This document shows, in pieces, positions 40,528 through 49,534 of a DNA stretch of 64,000 nucleotides. Position numbers and translations under genes: made by a program. Each line of letters begins with the position of its first letter. Within the stretch, counting starts at the first letter, position 1. This DNA is from Micromonospora sp. MW-13 (lineage in GTDB: Bacteria; Actinomycetota; Actinomycetes; Mycobacteriales; Micromonosporaceae): assembly GCF_003434305.1 (NCBI RefSeq), contig NZ_QKKX01000044.1, positions 124,001-188,000 of the forward strand, in the 5' to 3' direction. Below the pieces are notes generated by a model that had not been told where the DNA came from, ran no database searches, and worked only from the letters and a program-made list of their open reading frames with translations.

Positions 40528-41850
40528 TCAGGCGAAGAGGTTCTGCTGGTACATGCGGGACGTCGCGGCGAAGTCGTCGAAGACCGGGTAGTCGGCCGAG
40601 GACTCCTTCGCGGCGTCGTTGAGCAGGAAGAGGTTGGACGCCTGGAAGAACTCCGAGACCGGCGCGACGTCGGCGTGCGTGGCGATGAACCGGTCGGTCT
40701 CCTCCTGGTTGCCGCGCAACGCGACGAACAGTTGCAGCTCGTCGTGCCGGTACGGCCGCATCTCCGCGAACGTGCAGACGTAGTCGTAGTAGGCGGCGGC
40801 GTTCTGGCTGCGGCGGCGGCCCTCGTACGCCGCCATCGACTCGTCGATCGACGTCTCCCCGGTCAGCCACCGGTCCAGGGCGGCGCTGACCAGCTCCGCG
40901 TCGCGGAAGGCGTGGGTCATGCCGATCGCGGTGCACTGGTCCTTGGCGGACTCGGCGTCGCCGACGAGCGCCCAGCCGGGCCCGTGCAGCGGCCGGAGGA
41001 AGGCCGACTGGTCCAGGGTGCCGTAGATCCGCTCCTCCCGGGTGCCCCGGGTGCGGACCGTCTCGCCCAGCTCGGGGCTGACGAAGTCCAGCGCCCGCTG
41101 GTAGTTGCCCGGCACGTCGGCGCGGAACTCCCGGGACCACTCGCTCGGCCCCCAGACCAGGACCATGTTCTGCCCGAAGTTGGTCGGCACCGCCGCGCAG
41201 CCGAGCCGGCCCCGCCGGTGGATCTGCCCGGAGCCGAGGTCGAAGCCGGACCAGTAGCTCCAGTAGGCGAACGTGCACCGGGGCCGCTCGTCGTACTTGG
41301 GCAGCTTGAGGGCGCGCGCGACGAACGAGTTCCGGCCGTCGGCGCCGATCACGATCCGGGCCCGCTCCTCGAACACCTGGCCGTCGGCTGCCCGCCCCCG
41401 CACGCCGACGACCCGGCCGTCCTCCACGATCAGCTCCCGTACCGTGGAGTTGGTGCGGACCTCGGCGCCTGCCTTGGCCGCGGCCTCGACGAGGATCTCG
41501 TCCAGCACCCGGCGGCGGACGGAGGCGTAGTTCCCCACCACGCCCGAGTCGTCGCCGTGCAGGTCCCGGAAGTGCTCGCGCAGCAGGTCCGTCGGCACCG
41601 ATCCGGTCAGTCGGATGCCGTCGTTGACGATGTCGACGCTCGTGTGCGTGGGGGTGACCGCGGTGACCTGGTCCAGCAGGCCCCAGCGGTTGAGGTAGGA
41701 CATCCCGTGCGGCCACAGGAAGTGCGTCGAGATGACGTCACTGGGAAACGACGACCGGTCCACCACGAGCACCCGGTGCCCTTGCCTGGCGAGCAGCAGG
41801 GCTGTGGAGGCGCCCGCGCAGCGGGCACCGACCACTATCGCGTCGTACAT
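40528..41850 (-). CDS. FAD-dependent oxidoreductase
   Basis: A 440-aa flavoprotein from an ATG with GGAGGA 10 nt upstream. It has the N-terminal FAD motif VVGARCAGASTALLLARQGH, then LVVDRSSFPSDVISTHFLW, the middle motif RIVIGADGRNSFVARALKLP (DG) and the GD motif WALVGDAESAKDQCTAIGMT. This matches the geranylgeranyl-reductase/group-A monooxygenase superfamily. It is the first gene of a two-gene operon; the PLP synthase starts 23 nt after its stop, or overlaps it if the ATG at 40528 is used. Together they could make and then oxidise an aminoketone or related scaffold; this is inference. Confidence 0.83.
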   Translation of the reverse strand: MYDAIVVGARCAGASTALLLARQGHRVLVVDRSSFPSDVISTHFLWPHGMSYLNRWGLLDQVTAVTPTHTSVDIVNDGIRLTGSVPTDLLREHFRDLHGDDSGVVGNYASVRRRVLDEILVEAAAKAGAEVRTNSTVRELIVEDGRVVGVRGRAADGQVFEERARIVIGADGRNSFVARALKLPKYDERPRCTFAYWSYWSGFDLGSGQIHRRGRLGCAAVPTNFGQNMVLVWGPSEWSREFRADVPGNYQRALDFVSPELGETVRTRGTREERIYGTLDQSAFLRPLHGPGWALVGDAESAKDQCTAIGMTHAFRDAELVSAALDRWLTGETSIDESMAAYEGRRRSQNAAAYYDYVCTFAEMRPYRHDELQLFVALRGNQEETDRFIATHADVAPVSEFFQASNLFLLNDAAKESSADYPVFDDFAATSRMYQQNLFA

Positions 41851-42101
41851 GATTCGCAGTTCCTCCGATGAGGGTTCGGCTGCCCCGCAGGTCGGCCTTC
41901 CGGCGCGGCAACCGACCGGTACGGCCCGGTGACCGCCCGCGAGGACGCCGGCCGAGCGGGATGAGATCGCCACCGTACACAGTGGACTGTCGGGGACCGC
42001 CGAGCGGTCGAGGTTGTTGCCCTGCGGAATATCCGCCGCTGCGCGATGTCGCCCGGTCCAGGAGCCGCCACCCACCGCCGTCCGGGTGGTCGGCCGGCCC
42101 G

Positions 42102-42752
42102 TCAGCGGTCCTGCGCGGGCGCGGCGATGCCCTCCTCGATCGCCAGCCGGGTCAGCTCCGGCCGCCGCCGACGCCCCGTCTTCTCCCGGATCCGGTCGAG
42201 GTGGGACCGGACGGTACGGACACTGATCATCAACGCCTCCGCGATGTCCTGGTCCCGCTCGCCGGCTGCCAGCAGCGACAGCACCTGACGTTCCCGGTCG
42301 GACAACGGCACCCGGTACAGCGGCTGCCGTCCCCGGGACGAGTCCAGCAGGATCGAGGCCAGGGTCGGCGACACGTAGGTGTTGCCGGCGGCGATCTCCC
42401 GTACCGCCCGGAGGATCTCGTCGGCGTCGGCGTCCTTGGTCAGGTAGCCGCGGGCCCCGGCGGCGATCGCCCCGAGCACGTCGGACTGGTCACCGTGCGC
42501 GGACACCACCAGCACCCGGTGGCCCATCCCGGCGACCGCGACCACCGCCGCCGCGTCGCGTGCCCCGGGCAGCCGCAGATCGAGGATCACCACTCCCCCG
42601 CCGGGCTGCCGGTACGCCGCGAACTCCTCCACCGACTTGGCGGTCACCCCGACCTGGACGTCCGGCGCGTCCCCGAGCGCGCGGACCAGCGCGGCCCGAT
42701 AGAGGGGGTGGTCCTCCACCACCGACACCTCGATCGTCGGCACGCCGGTCAC
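42102..42752 (-). CDS. NarL/LuxR-type response regulator in the type VII locus
   Basis: A 216-aa response regulator from a GTG that overlaps the stop of eccB (GTGA). The receiver domain has SVVEDHPLYRAALVRALGDA, the phosphoacceptor Asp in VVILDLRLPGARDA and the Lys in GYLTKDADADEIL. The LuxR HTH reads LSDRERQVLSLLAAGERDQD then RTVRSHLDRIREKTG. No kinase is adjacent; the nearest is coupled to mycP at the other end of the locus (61151-62461). It probably controls the secretion genes. Confidence 0.9.
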   Translation of the reverse strand: MTGVPTIEVSVVEDHPLYRAALVRALGDAPDVQVGVTAKSVEEFAAYRQPGGGVVILDLRLPGARDAAAVVAVAGMGHRVLVVSAHGDQSDVLGAIAAGARGYLTKDADADEILRAVREIAAGNTYVSPTLASILLDSSRGRQPLYRVPLSDRERQVLSLLAAGERDQDIAEALMISVRTVRSHLDRIREKTGRRRRPELTRLAIEEGIAAPAQDR

Positions 42753-44191
42753 CGGGTCTCCCCCGCGCCGGTGGCCCGGGGGGCGGCGGCCGGGGCGGCG
42801 GGCCGCTGGGCGGCGGCCGGGTCCAGCACCGGGCCGACGGGGAACAGCGCCAGCACGGTCGGTGGCACCGGCGTGGGCCGAACCGCCCCGTACCCGAGCG
42901 CCTTGAGCGCGTCGCCGTCCGGTACCGGATGCCGCACGCCCTGGTCGGTGAGGAGGAAGACGGCGCCGAGGACGGCCTGCGGTGTCGGTCGCTCGCGCAC
43001 CACCGCGGCCCTGCCGGCCGGTACGAACACCGTGTCGGCCCCCGTGCCACCACCGGCCGCCATCGGCGCCACCCCGGCCGGCACACCGGTGGCGGCGCCC
43101 AGCCTGACCACCGCCCGATCGCCGTCCACCGTCGCGCACACCGCAGCCCCTTCCTGGGGCACCTCGGCCGGCGGGGCGAGTCGGGCCGGATACCCGGCGG
43201 CCGTGCCGGCCACCGGCTTCGACTGCGCCACGTCGGCCGGCGTCACCGCGATCTCGCGCGCCGCGCCGTCCGGGTAGGCCGCCCGGTTGGCCGGATTGCC
43301 GAGCACCAACGCCGCCTCGGTCTGTCCGATCGCCAGCAGCCCGTCGGCGTGGACCAGGTAGTAGCGGGCCTCGGCGCCGACGGTCGTGGCGGCGAGCACC
43401 TGGCCGACCCGGGTGCTCAGGTCACCGACCCGGGGCCCGGCGGCGCCCACCCGGGACACCGTGATCAGTCGCAGGTCCGGACCGGCGACAACCGCGCTCA
43501 GCCAGGCCCCGCTGACCGGCAGCGGGCGTACCGCGTCGTAGCCGAGGGCAACCGCCGTGGCCGGGTCGGCGATGCGGTGCCGGCGCCCGGCCACCAGCGC
43601 GTGCTCGGTGCCGTCCGGGCCGGCGACCAGCAACGCGGTCGCCGCGTCCACCTCGGTGCCCACCGGCGCGACCCCGGCCAGCGCCGTGGTGACCGGCGCG
43701 GTGCCCGCCGGCCGGCCGTCGGCGATCTGCGCACAGACGGTGAACGGCCCGGTCAACAGGCGGTCCCGGCCCGGCAACGACGACGGCGCGCCGGGGATCC
43801 CGAGCGGGACGCCGCGTGGCGCACCCGCCAGCGACTTGCTCGACACCCGGCTGGTGGCGGTGCCGTCACCGCCCGCGAGCAGCCGCGCCGAGGCGTAGTT
43901 GAGCATCGGGTGCAGCAACCCGTCGGCGCCCATCACGTACGCCGCTCCGGTGTCCTTGTCGATCACCACCTGGCCGGGCTTGCGCCAGTCGGTGTTCGCG
44001 CCGGGCCGCAGGAACCCGTACACCCCGAAGCCGGCGGTCACCAGCAGGGTGACCGCCGCGCCGAGCGCACACCCGATGACCAGACGGCGACTCGGCGACA
44101 CCGGGTGGTTGGCGTCACCGACCTGTAGCGCCGAGACGAGCCGGCGGCGAAGGAACTGGTAGGCCTGTAGTTGGTCGCGCTGTGTCCACAT
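42749..44191 (-). CDS. eccB: Type VII secretion protein EccB
   Basis: A 480-aa membrane protein of the EccB family. The N-terminus MWTQRDQLQAYQFLRRRLVS is the family signature. One transmembrane helix (about 38-62; LVIGCALGAAVTLLVTAGFG) is followed by a large extracytoplasmic beta-propeller-like repeat domain (FLRPGANTDWRKPGQVVIDK, LGYDAVRPLPVSGAWLS, LGYGAVRPTPVPPTVLAL) with two conserved Cys (TVCAQIADG, AVCATVDG). EccB is a core part of the ESX membrane complex on its outer face. It is divergent from eccE (98 nt apart) and coupled to the response regulator. Confidence 0.95.
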   Translation of the reverse strand: MWTQRDQLQAYQFLRRRLVSALQVGDANHPVSPSRRLVIGCALGAAVTLLVTAGFGVYGFLRPGANTDWRKPGQVVIDKDTGAAYVMGADGLLHPMLNYASARLLAGGDGTATSRVSSKSLAGAPRGVPLGIPGAPSSLPGRDRLLTGPFTVCAQIADGRPAGTAPVTTALAGVAPVGTEVDAATALLVAGPDGTEHALVAGRRHRIADPATAVALGYDAVRPLPVSGAWLSAVVAGPDLRLITVSRVGAAGPRVGDLSTRVGQVLAATTVGAEARYYLVHADGLLAIGQTEAALVLGNPANRAAYPDGAAREIAVTPADVAQSKPVAGTAAGYPARLAPPAEVPQEGAAVCATVDGDRAVVRLGAATGVPAGVAPMAAGGGTGADTVFVPAGRAAVVRERPTPQAVLGAVFLLTDQGVRHPVPDGDALKALGYGAVRPTPVPPTVLALFPVGPVLDPAAAQRPAAPAAAPRATGAGETR

Positions 44192-44289
44192 CAGTTCGTC
44201 CCCGCCATGGTGCGGTGCACGCCCGGTGCACTAGAACTACGGATACAAGGTACGGATCGCCGACGACATCGAGCCCAGGGAGCCGAGCC

Positions 44290-45396
44290 ATGCCGACAGC
44301 CGCACCGGCCACCGCGCCGCCGATCAGTTCCACCCGGCACCGGGCTGGGCCGCCGATGCCCGTACCACCGGTGGGGCAGCGCAGCCTGCGTGGACTCGGC
44401 GTCGGCCGGCTGGTGCTCTGGCAGTGCGCGGTGCTGGGCGCGGTGGCCGCCGGTGGGCCGTCCGGCGTGGTCGGCGGCACGCTCACCGGGGTGGCAGCGG
44501 TCGTGCTGCTCGGCACCGGGGTGCGCTGGCACGGCCGGTGGCTGTCCGACTGGGTGCTGGTCCGGCACCGCTTCCGGCGTCGGTCCCGGCACGCCCGGCC
44601 GGCCCTGCCCGGCCTGCGGACCCGGACCGAGGCGGACCGGGCGGGCAACCGGATCGGGCTGGCCGGTGACGGCAGTTCGTGGAGCGCGCTGCTGCGCGTC
44701 GAACCCGACGGCGACCTCGACGACCTGCTGCGCCGGCTGCTGTCCCGCTACGACGACCCCGATCTGCCGCTGGCCGGCGCGCAACTGGTCGACTTGGTCT
44801 CGCCCGGCACCGGCACCGCGGCGCGCTGGATAGCGATCCGGCTCGACCCCGAGACGGCCGCCCGGGCGGTCCGGGCCCGGGGCGGCGGCCAGACCGGGGC
44901 GGTACGTGCCGCGGGCACGGCCGCGCTGCGGCTCGCCGCCGACCTGCGGGCCGCCGGGCATCAGGTCACCACGCTCGACGGCGGTCAACTGCGCGACGCG
45001 TGGGCCGCCGTACTCGGTGTCGACTCGCGGCGCGCGGACGAACCCGGCACCGAGACCTGGCACTACTGGTCGCTGGGCATGCTGCACCAGGTCTGCTACC
45101 GACCGCGCCGAGCCGCCCGGAGCCTGACCGAGGTGGCCACGCTGCTGCGCCGGCACGCCGCCACACCGGCCCTGGTCAGCACCGTGTCGGTACGGTGGGA
45201 CCGGCAACGCGGCGGCGGAACCCGCAGCACGGCGCTGGTCCGGCTCGGGGTGCCCGCCGGCCCGGCCCGGGAGGCGGTCGCCGAGGCGGTCCGGCAGGCC
45301 ACCGCCGACTTCGACCGGGACCTGGTCCCGCTGGACGGGGCGCATGCCGAGGCGGCCTGGGCGACGCTGCCGCTGGCTGGCCTGCCGGTGGGTTAG
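44290..45396 (+). CDS. eccE: Type VII secretion protein EccE
   Basis: A 368-aa EccE-family protein from the ATG at 44290 with AGGGAG 7 nt upstream. Two transmembrane helices follow the first ~30 residues (LVLWQCAVLGAVAAGGPSGV and VVGGTLTGVAAVVLLGTGVR), then RWLSDWVLVRHRFRRRSRHA and a soluble domain with WSALLRVEPDGDLDDLLRRL and ETWHYWSLGMLHQVCYRPRR. EccE sits at the periphery of the ESX membrane complex. Its end overlaps convergently with that of eccD (TTAG). Confidence 0.88.
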   Translation: MPTAAPATAPPISSTRHRAGPPMPVPPVGQRSLRGLGVGRLVLWQCAVLGAVAAGGPSGVVGGTLTGVAAVVLLGTGVRWHGRWLSDWVLVRHRFRRRSRHARPALPGLRTRTEADRAGNRIGLAGDGSSWSALLRVEPDGDLDDLLRRLLSRYDDPDLPLAGAQLVDLVSPGTGTAARWIAIRLDPETAARAVRARGGGQTGAVRAAGTAALRLAADLRAAGHQVTTLDGGQLRDAWAAVLGVDSRRADEPGTETWHYWSLGMLHQVCYRPRRAARSLTEVATLLRRHAATPALVSTVSVRWDRQRGGGTRSTALVRLGVPAGPAREAVAEAVRQATADFDRDLVPLDGAHAEAAWATLPLAGLPVG

Positions 45397-46766
45397 CCAC
45401 CCCATGCGCGTACCGCGCCGTAGATGTCGAGCACCGCGCCCGCTACCGGCACCAGACCGAGCAGCACCAGGAACTCGACCACGTCGAGCAGCCGGCCCCA
45501 GTACGGCGACGGTGTGTTGGCGGCGGCCCGGACCGCGTACGTCGCGCAGACCACTCCGGTCACCAGGAGCAGCCCGGCGAGGAGCAGCCGCGTTCCGGGT
45601 CCGCCGGCCAGGCTCGCCCGAGCCGTCAGGCCGAGCACCGACCCGGCACCGGCCAGCAACAGGGCGGCCCGCTGGCCGAGGCCGACGTAGGCGCGGGCGC
45701 GCAGCAACAGCGCTGCGCCGGCCAGACCGGCCAGCGCCCACGCCCAGCGACCGCCGCCGGACAGGAGTATCCCGACGCAACCGGCCACGATGACCGCCAG
45801 GCCCCAGAGCAGACCGGTCAGGATCCGTTCGGCGGCCTCGGTGTCCCCGACCACCTCGGGTCCGAGCGTCGGCCGCTCGTCCCGGCGGAACGCCTCCACA
45901 TCGGTCGGCACCCCGGGCAACGGCAGCCGGCCGAGCCGGAGCGCGAGCATCGGCAGCGCCGGACTGGCCACCACGGCCACGCAACAGGTGACCGCCGCGA
46001 CCGAGGCGGGCGAGGAGGCGGTGAGCAGGTCGGCGAGCGCGCCGAGACCACCGGCCGCGGCAGCCACCGCGGCGGCGGCGAACCGCTGCTCCGCCACCAC
46101 CACGGCGGCCGCCGCCGTGTAGAGGGTGACCGCCGTGCCGGCCAACGCCAGCCGACCCGCGGTCAACTCCATCGCCGCGCCCGGACCACCGAGCACCGCC
46201 AGCCCGCCGATCAGCGCGGCCGGTACGCCACCGGCGGCCACCGCCGCACCGAGACCTCGGTCGCCGAACGCCCGCGACATCGCCCCACCGGCGAGCAGCA
46301 GCACCAGGGCCAGGATGCCGGCGAGCAGCGCGACGGCCGACGCGGCGAGCCCGCTGAGGCCGACCGCGACCGCGACCGCGGTGAAGGCCAGCGCGGCTAC
46401 CGCACCGCCGACCTTCCGGGACACCGCCGCCCGCCACACCCCGGGCCGGTCCGCGGCGGCGCTCGCGATGGCGTCCACCACGTCGTCGAAGAGCATCGGG
46501 GTGGCCCGCCGGTCGACCGTCTCCAGGTAGAGCACCTCGCCGTCGCGCACCCCGGCGCCGCTGACGGTGACCGCGCCGTCCAGCGGCGGCCCCCCGAAGC
46601 GGCGCAGCTCCCAGCCGACCCCGCCGGCCCGGTCAGCGTTGGTGGCGAGCAGCCGGACCAACTGCGGAAGCAGCTCCGCCACCGTGCTCTGCGTCGGCAG
46701 CGACACGTCGAGACGGGCGTGTGGCGCTACCACGGTGACCCGCCGGGGAGCGAGCGCGGTGGTCAC
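45393..46766 (-). CDS. eccD: Type VII secretion integral membrane protein EccD
   Basis: A 457-aa protein that starts in the stop of the YbaB-like gene (GTGA overlap). Residues 1-90 form the ubiquitin-like domain of EccD (RRVTVVAPHARLDVSLPTQS, AELLPQLVRLLATN), followed by about 11 transmembrane helices filling residues 125-450. EccD forms the translocation pore part of the ESX membrane complex. It is the last gene of the minus-strand operon that begins with the WXG-like protein at 51427. Confidence 0.94.
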   Translation of the reverse strand: MTTALAPRRVTVVAPHARLDVSLPTQSTVAELLPQLVRLLATNADRAGGVGWELRRFGGPPLDGAVTVSGAGVRDGEVLYLETVDRRATPMLFDDVVDAIASAAADRPGVWRAAVSRKVGGAVAALAFTAVAVAVGLSGLAASAVALLAGILALVLLLAGGAMSRAFGDRGLGAAVAAGGVPAALIGGLAVLGGPGAAMELTAGRLALAGTAVTLYTAAAAVVVAEQRFAAAAVAAAAGGLGALADLLTASSPASVAAVTCCVAVVASPALPMLALRLGRLPLPGVPTDVEAFRRDERPTLGPEVVGDTEAAERILTGLLWGLAVIVAGCVGILLSGGGRWAWALAGLAGAALLLRARAYVGLGQRAALLLAGAGSVLGLTARASLAGGPGTRLLLAGLLLVTGVVCATYAVRAAANTPSPYWGRLLDVVEFLVLLGLVPVAGAVLDIYGAVRAWGG

Positions 46767-47065
46767 TGCTGGGCCTCGCCGAGCAGCGGGGCGTACCTCG
46801 CCTCACTGGCCGCCGCCAGCTTGGCCAGGCCGTCGTTCACCGCCTCCAGCACGAGTTGGCCGAGGGTGTGCGCGTCGTAGCGACGCAGCACCTGCGGGTC
46901 GATGGTCACCTCGGTGAACCGGCCGTCGCCCCTGAGCTTCACGGTGACGTCGCCGTTGCCGGCGTACCCGGTCAGCTCCATGGTCGTCACCGAGCGCTGA
47001 ATCTCCTCGATCCGTTGTTGCTGCTCACGCACCTGGGCGAGCAGATCCTCGATCGCCGGTTCCAT
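46763..47065 (-). CDS. YbaB/EbfC-family protein
   Basis: A 100-aa protein from the ATG at 47065 with GGAGGG 10 nt upstream. A long coiled-coil helix at the start (EPAIEDLLAQVREQQQRIEE) is followed by strands typical of YbaB/EbfC (DVTVKLRGDGRFTEVTIDPQ) and a C-terminal helix (LVLEAVNDGLAKLAAASEAR). EspL-like YbaB/EbfC proteins occur in ESX loci, where they act as cytosolic accessory or chaperone-like factors, and that is the likely role here, immediately before eccD. Confidence 0.85.
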   Translation of the reverse strand: MEPAIEDLLAQVREQQQRIEEIQRSVTTMELTGYAGNGDVTVKLRGDGRFTEVTIDPQVLRRYDAHTLGQLVLEAVNDGLAKLAAASEARYAPLLGEAQQ

Positions 47066-47122
47066 CTGTCGTCTTCCCTCCGGTGTCACCGCCACCCGCG
47101 GTTGCCGTCGCCTGCCGCCGGG

Positions 47123-49531
47123 CTACGGCCGCCGCCCCTGCACGTCGTATTGGATCGACTCACGGGTATGAGTCGCAAGGTTCCCGAGATACACGTACTG
47201 CGCGGCGGTGCTGTAGGCGTCCATGTAGTCGGCCCGGCCCGGATCAGCCCGGGCCCACCGTACGGCCTCCTCAGCAGCCGCGCCATGCAGCGCGCCAACC
47301 GGCACGGTCGGCGCCGATCCGCCGGTGCGTAGCTCGAAACTGGCGAGGTCGCCGGCCGCCGTGTAGACCGTCCCGTTGCCGGTGAGCTGCGGGTGGTGGA
47401 AGACCTCGGTGGGCAGGCCCTGCGGATGCACCAGGGCGGGCGCCTGTAGGGAACCGGTGACGACGTTGGCCGCCTGCCCGAAGGCGAAGCCGGCGAACGA
47501 GCCGACCTCCGGCAGCTTGCCGACACCGAACCCGACCACGTCCTTGACCGCGTTGGCGATCGCCACCTGCCGGGCGTACGCCTCCTGCGCCGTGCGGGTG
47601 GCCTGCTCGGCGTCCTGCACGTTGGCGTGCCAGATCGCGTTGGCGGCCGCGGCGTTGGTCAGGCCGTCCACGTTGCCGGCGTACCGGCCCGCCTGTTCCA
47701 TCGGGATGGTGCCGGCGTCGGCCTGGCGCAGCAGGTACTCCTGGTACAGGTCGGCCGCCGCGTTGATCTCGTCACGGCCGTCCTGGGTGACCTGGCCGAG
47801 CATCAGCATGTGCCGGGCGTCGGTGCTGCCCAGGCGCTGCGCCGCCGGATCGGTGTCCAGGCCGTCGAGCGGCTGGGCGTACAGGTCCATGTTCGGCACG
47901 GTGGCCCGGGCGATCGCCTCGGCGAAGTGCGGGTTCTCCCGCATGGCGGCCAGGGTCTGCGGGTACGACGCCGGGTCGGTGATCGTCTGGGTGAGGTTGA
48001 CGTACGCACCGCGGGCCAGGTCGTGCTCGACGGGATCGGCTGTTGCGGCACCGATCCAGTCGACGACCCGGCCCGCGGTGCGGCCGTCGTCCGCCCAGCC
48101 GAAGCCGGCCAGCCGGCGCAGCGTCTCGCCGTCGCTGGCCAGCGCCGCGTCGGCGGCGTGGTTACGGGTGGACACGTCGAGCAGCGGGGTCAGCGTCGCG
48201 TCCACCCGCGACTTGTCCCAGAGCACCGCGTCGTCGGTCGACACGTAGTACCCGGGCTGGTTGGGGCTGTGCCGGGACAGGTCGTCCAGGCGCTGGGTCA
48301 CGTCGGCCATCTCACCGACCCGACGCGTCACCGCGGCGGAATAGTCGGCTCCGGCCACGAGGTCCCGGTCGGCCGCGCCGGTGAGCTGGGACAACGCCTC
48401 CCACTGGGCGTAGCGGGGCACGTCCAGCCGGTTGGTGTAGACCGTCTCGCCGATCGCCCCGGTCAGCGGCGCCCGGCCCGGCACGGACGGCACCTCCTGC
48501 GTGAAGCCGAACGAGTTGGTGCCGATGTTGGTCTCGATGGCCGCCGGGGTGTGCACCAGGTCGCGAATCGCGGCAGGCAGGTCGGCCGGGTCCTGCGAGA
48601 GGGTCAGGATGCCGTTGCCGACGGTCCGTAGCATCGCCTGCCGGTCGGCGGGGGCGAAGCCCGGGGCGGTCTCGCCGAACATGCCGAACAGGCTGGTCTG
48701 GTAGCGGTGCTCGGTGGCCTTGAGATAACCCGGCAGGTCGAACACCCGGTCGCCGAGCGCGCCGTAGAACGACGTCAGGAAGGCCTTGTCCTCGGCGGAC
48801 GGTGGCTGGCCGGCGCGTACCCGGTCGGTGATCACGGCGAGTTGCGCCATGCTCTGGCGGAACTGCGCCGGCGAGACGTCCCCGCCGAGCGCGGCCAGCA
48901 CCGACTCCGCGGCGAGACGTCCGTCGGCGCCGGCCGCGGCGGCCGGACCGGCGGCGCCCGCGGGGTGCGGCCCGCCGAGTTCGGTGGCGACCTGCGCCAG
49001 CACCGTACCGAGCCGGTCACACACCCCGCGCATCGCGCTCAACGCCTGTTCGCCGACGCTTCGGGCCTGGCCGAGCAGGGCGGAGACCTGGCTGCTCGGC
49101 ACCGCCCGGGCGGCGGCCACCAGGAGCTGGGCGTTGGCCCGGAACCGGGCGATGACCACGTCGGCGGTACTCGCGGCGGCCTGGAGTCCGCCGGCCGCGC
49201 GGTCCAGCGCGGCGGCGTGCTGGCGCAGCCGCGCCTCGGTGCCGTCGAGCCCGGTGCTGACCCGGCCGGCGGCGGCGCCGAACGCGTCGTACGCCGAGCC
49301 GTGCCAGTGCGCCGACAGTCCGCTGCGGCGCCGGTCGAGCTCGCCGGAGACACCCGCTGCCCGGTCGGCGATCGCCAGGTAGGAGTGGGCCACGGCCCGC
49401 AGCCCGGCCGGGTCGCCGGTGAGCTGCCGGCGGTACTCGGCGAGCACCGTGGCGTACCGGTCGAGCAGCCAGGACAGCGCGCCGGACAGATTGACGGTGC
49501 CGCCGACCAGGACGGAAGAGGCGCCGGCCAC
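47123..49531 (-). CDS. Large WXG-domain secreted protein (802 aa)
   Basis: It starts at a GTG 3 nt after the stop of the 368-aa protein gene. Residues 15-130 form a WXG-type four-helix hairpin with the motif WHG at 76-78 (SGLSAHWHGSAYDAFGAAAG). The remaining ~650 residues are mostly helical with no transmembrane segment (TDRVRAGQPPSAEDKAFLTS, YGALGDRVFDLPGYLKATEH, ATVPNMDLYAQPLDGLDTDP). This layout, a WXG module fused to a long C-terminal domain, is typical of type VII substrates or toxins. The C-terminal part has no recognised enzyme motif. It is probably exported by this system. Confidence 0.75.
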   Translation of the reverse strand: MAGASSVLVGGTVNLSGALSWLLDRYATVLAEYRRQLTGDPAGLRAVAHSYLAIADRAAGVSGELDRRRSGLSAHWHGSAYDAFGAAAGRVSTGLDGTEARLRQHAAALDRAAGGLQAAASTADVVIARFRANAQLLVAAARAVPSSQVSALLGQARSVGEQALSAMRGVCDRLGTVLAQVATELGGPHPAGAAGPAAAAGADGRLAAESVLAALGGDVSPAQFRQSMAQLAVITDRVRAGQPPSAEDKAFLTSFYGALGDRVFDLPGYLKATEHRYQTSLFGMFGETAPGFAPADRQAMLRTVGNGILTLSQDPADLPAAIRDLVHTPAAIETNIGTNSFGFTQEVPSVPGRAPLTGAIGETVYTNRLDVPRYAQWEALSQLTGAADRDLVAGADYSAAVTRRVGEMADVTQRLDDLSRHSPNQPGYYVSTDDAVLWDKSRVDATLTPLLDVSTRNHAADAALASDGETLRRLAGFGWADDGRTAGRVVDWIGAATADPVEHDLARGAYVNLTQTITDPASYPQTLAAMRENPHFAEAIARATVPNMDLYAQPLDGLDTDPAAQRLGSTDARHMLMLGQVTQDGRDEINAAADLYQEYLLRQADAGTIPMEQAGRYAGNVDGLTNAAAANAIWHANVQDAEQATRTAQEAYARQVAIANAVKDVVGFGVGKLPEVGSFAGFAFGQAANVVTGSLQAPALVHPQGLPTEVFHHPQLTGNGTVYTAAGDLASFELRTGGSAPTVPVGALHGAAAEEAVRWARADPGRADYMDAYSTAAQYVYLGNLATHTRESIQYDVQGRRP

Positions 49532-49534
49532 CGG

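Noticed and set aside
44191..46437. 748-codon minus-strand frame across eccE and eccD
   Set aside because: It overlaps two recognisable secretion genes, and its composition is an Arg/Gly-rich shadow.
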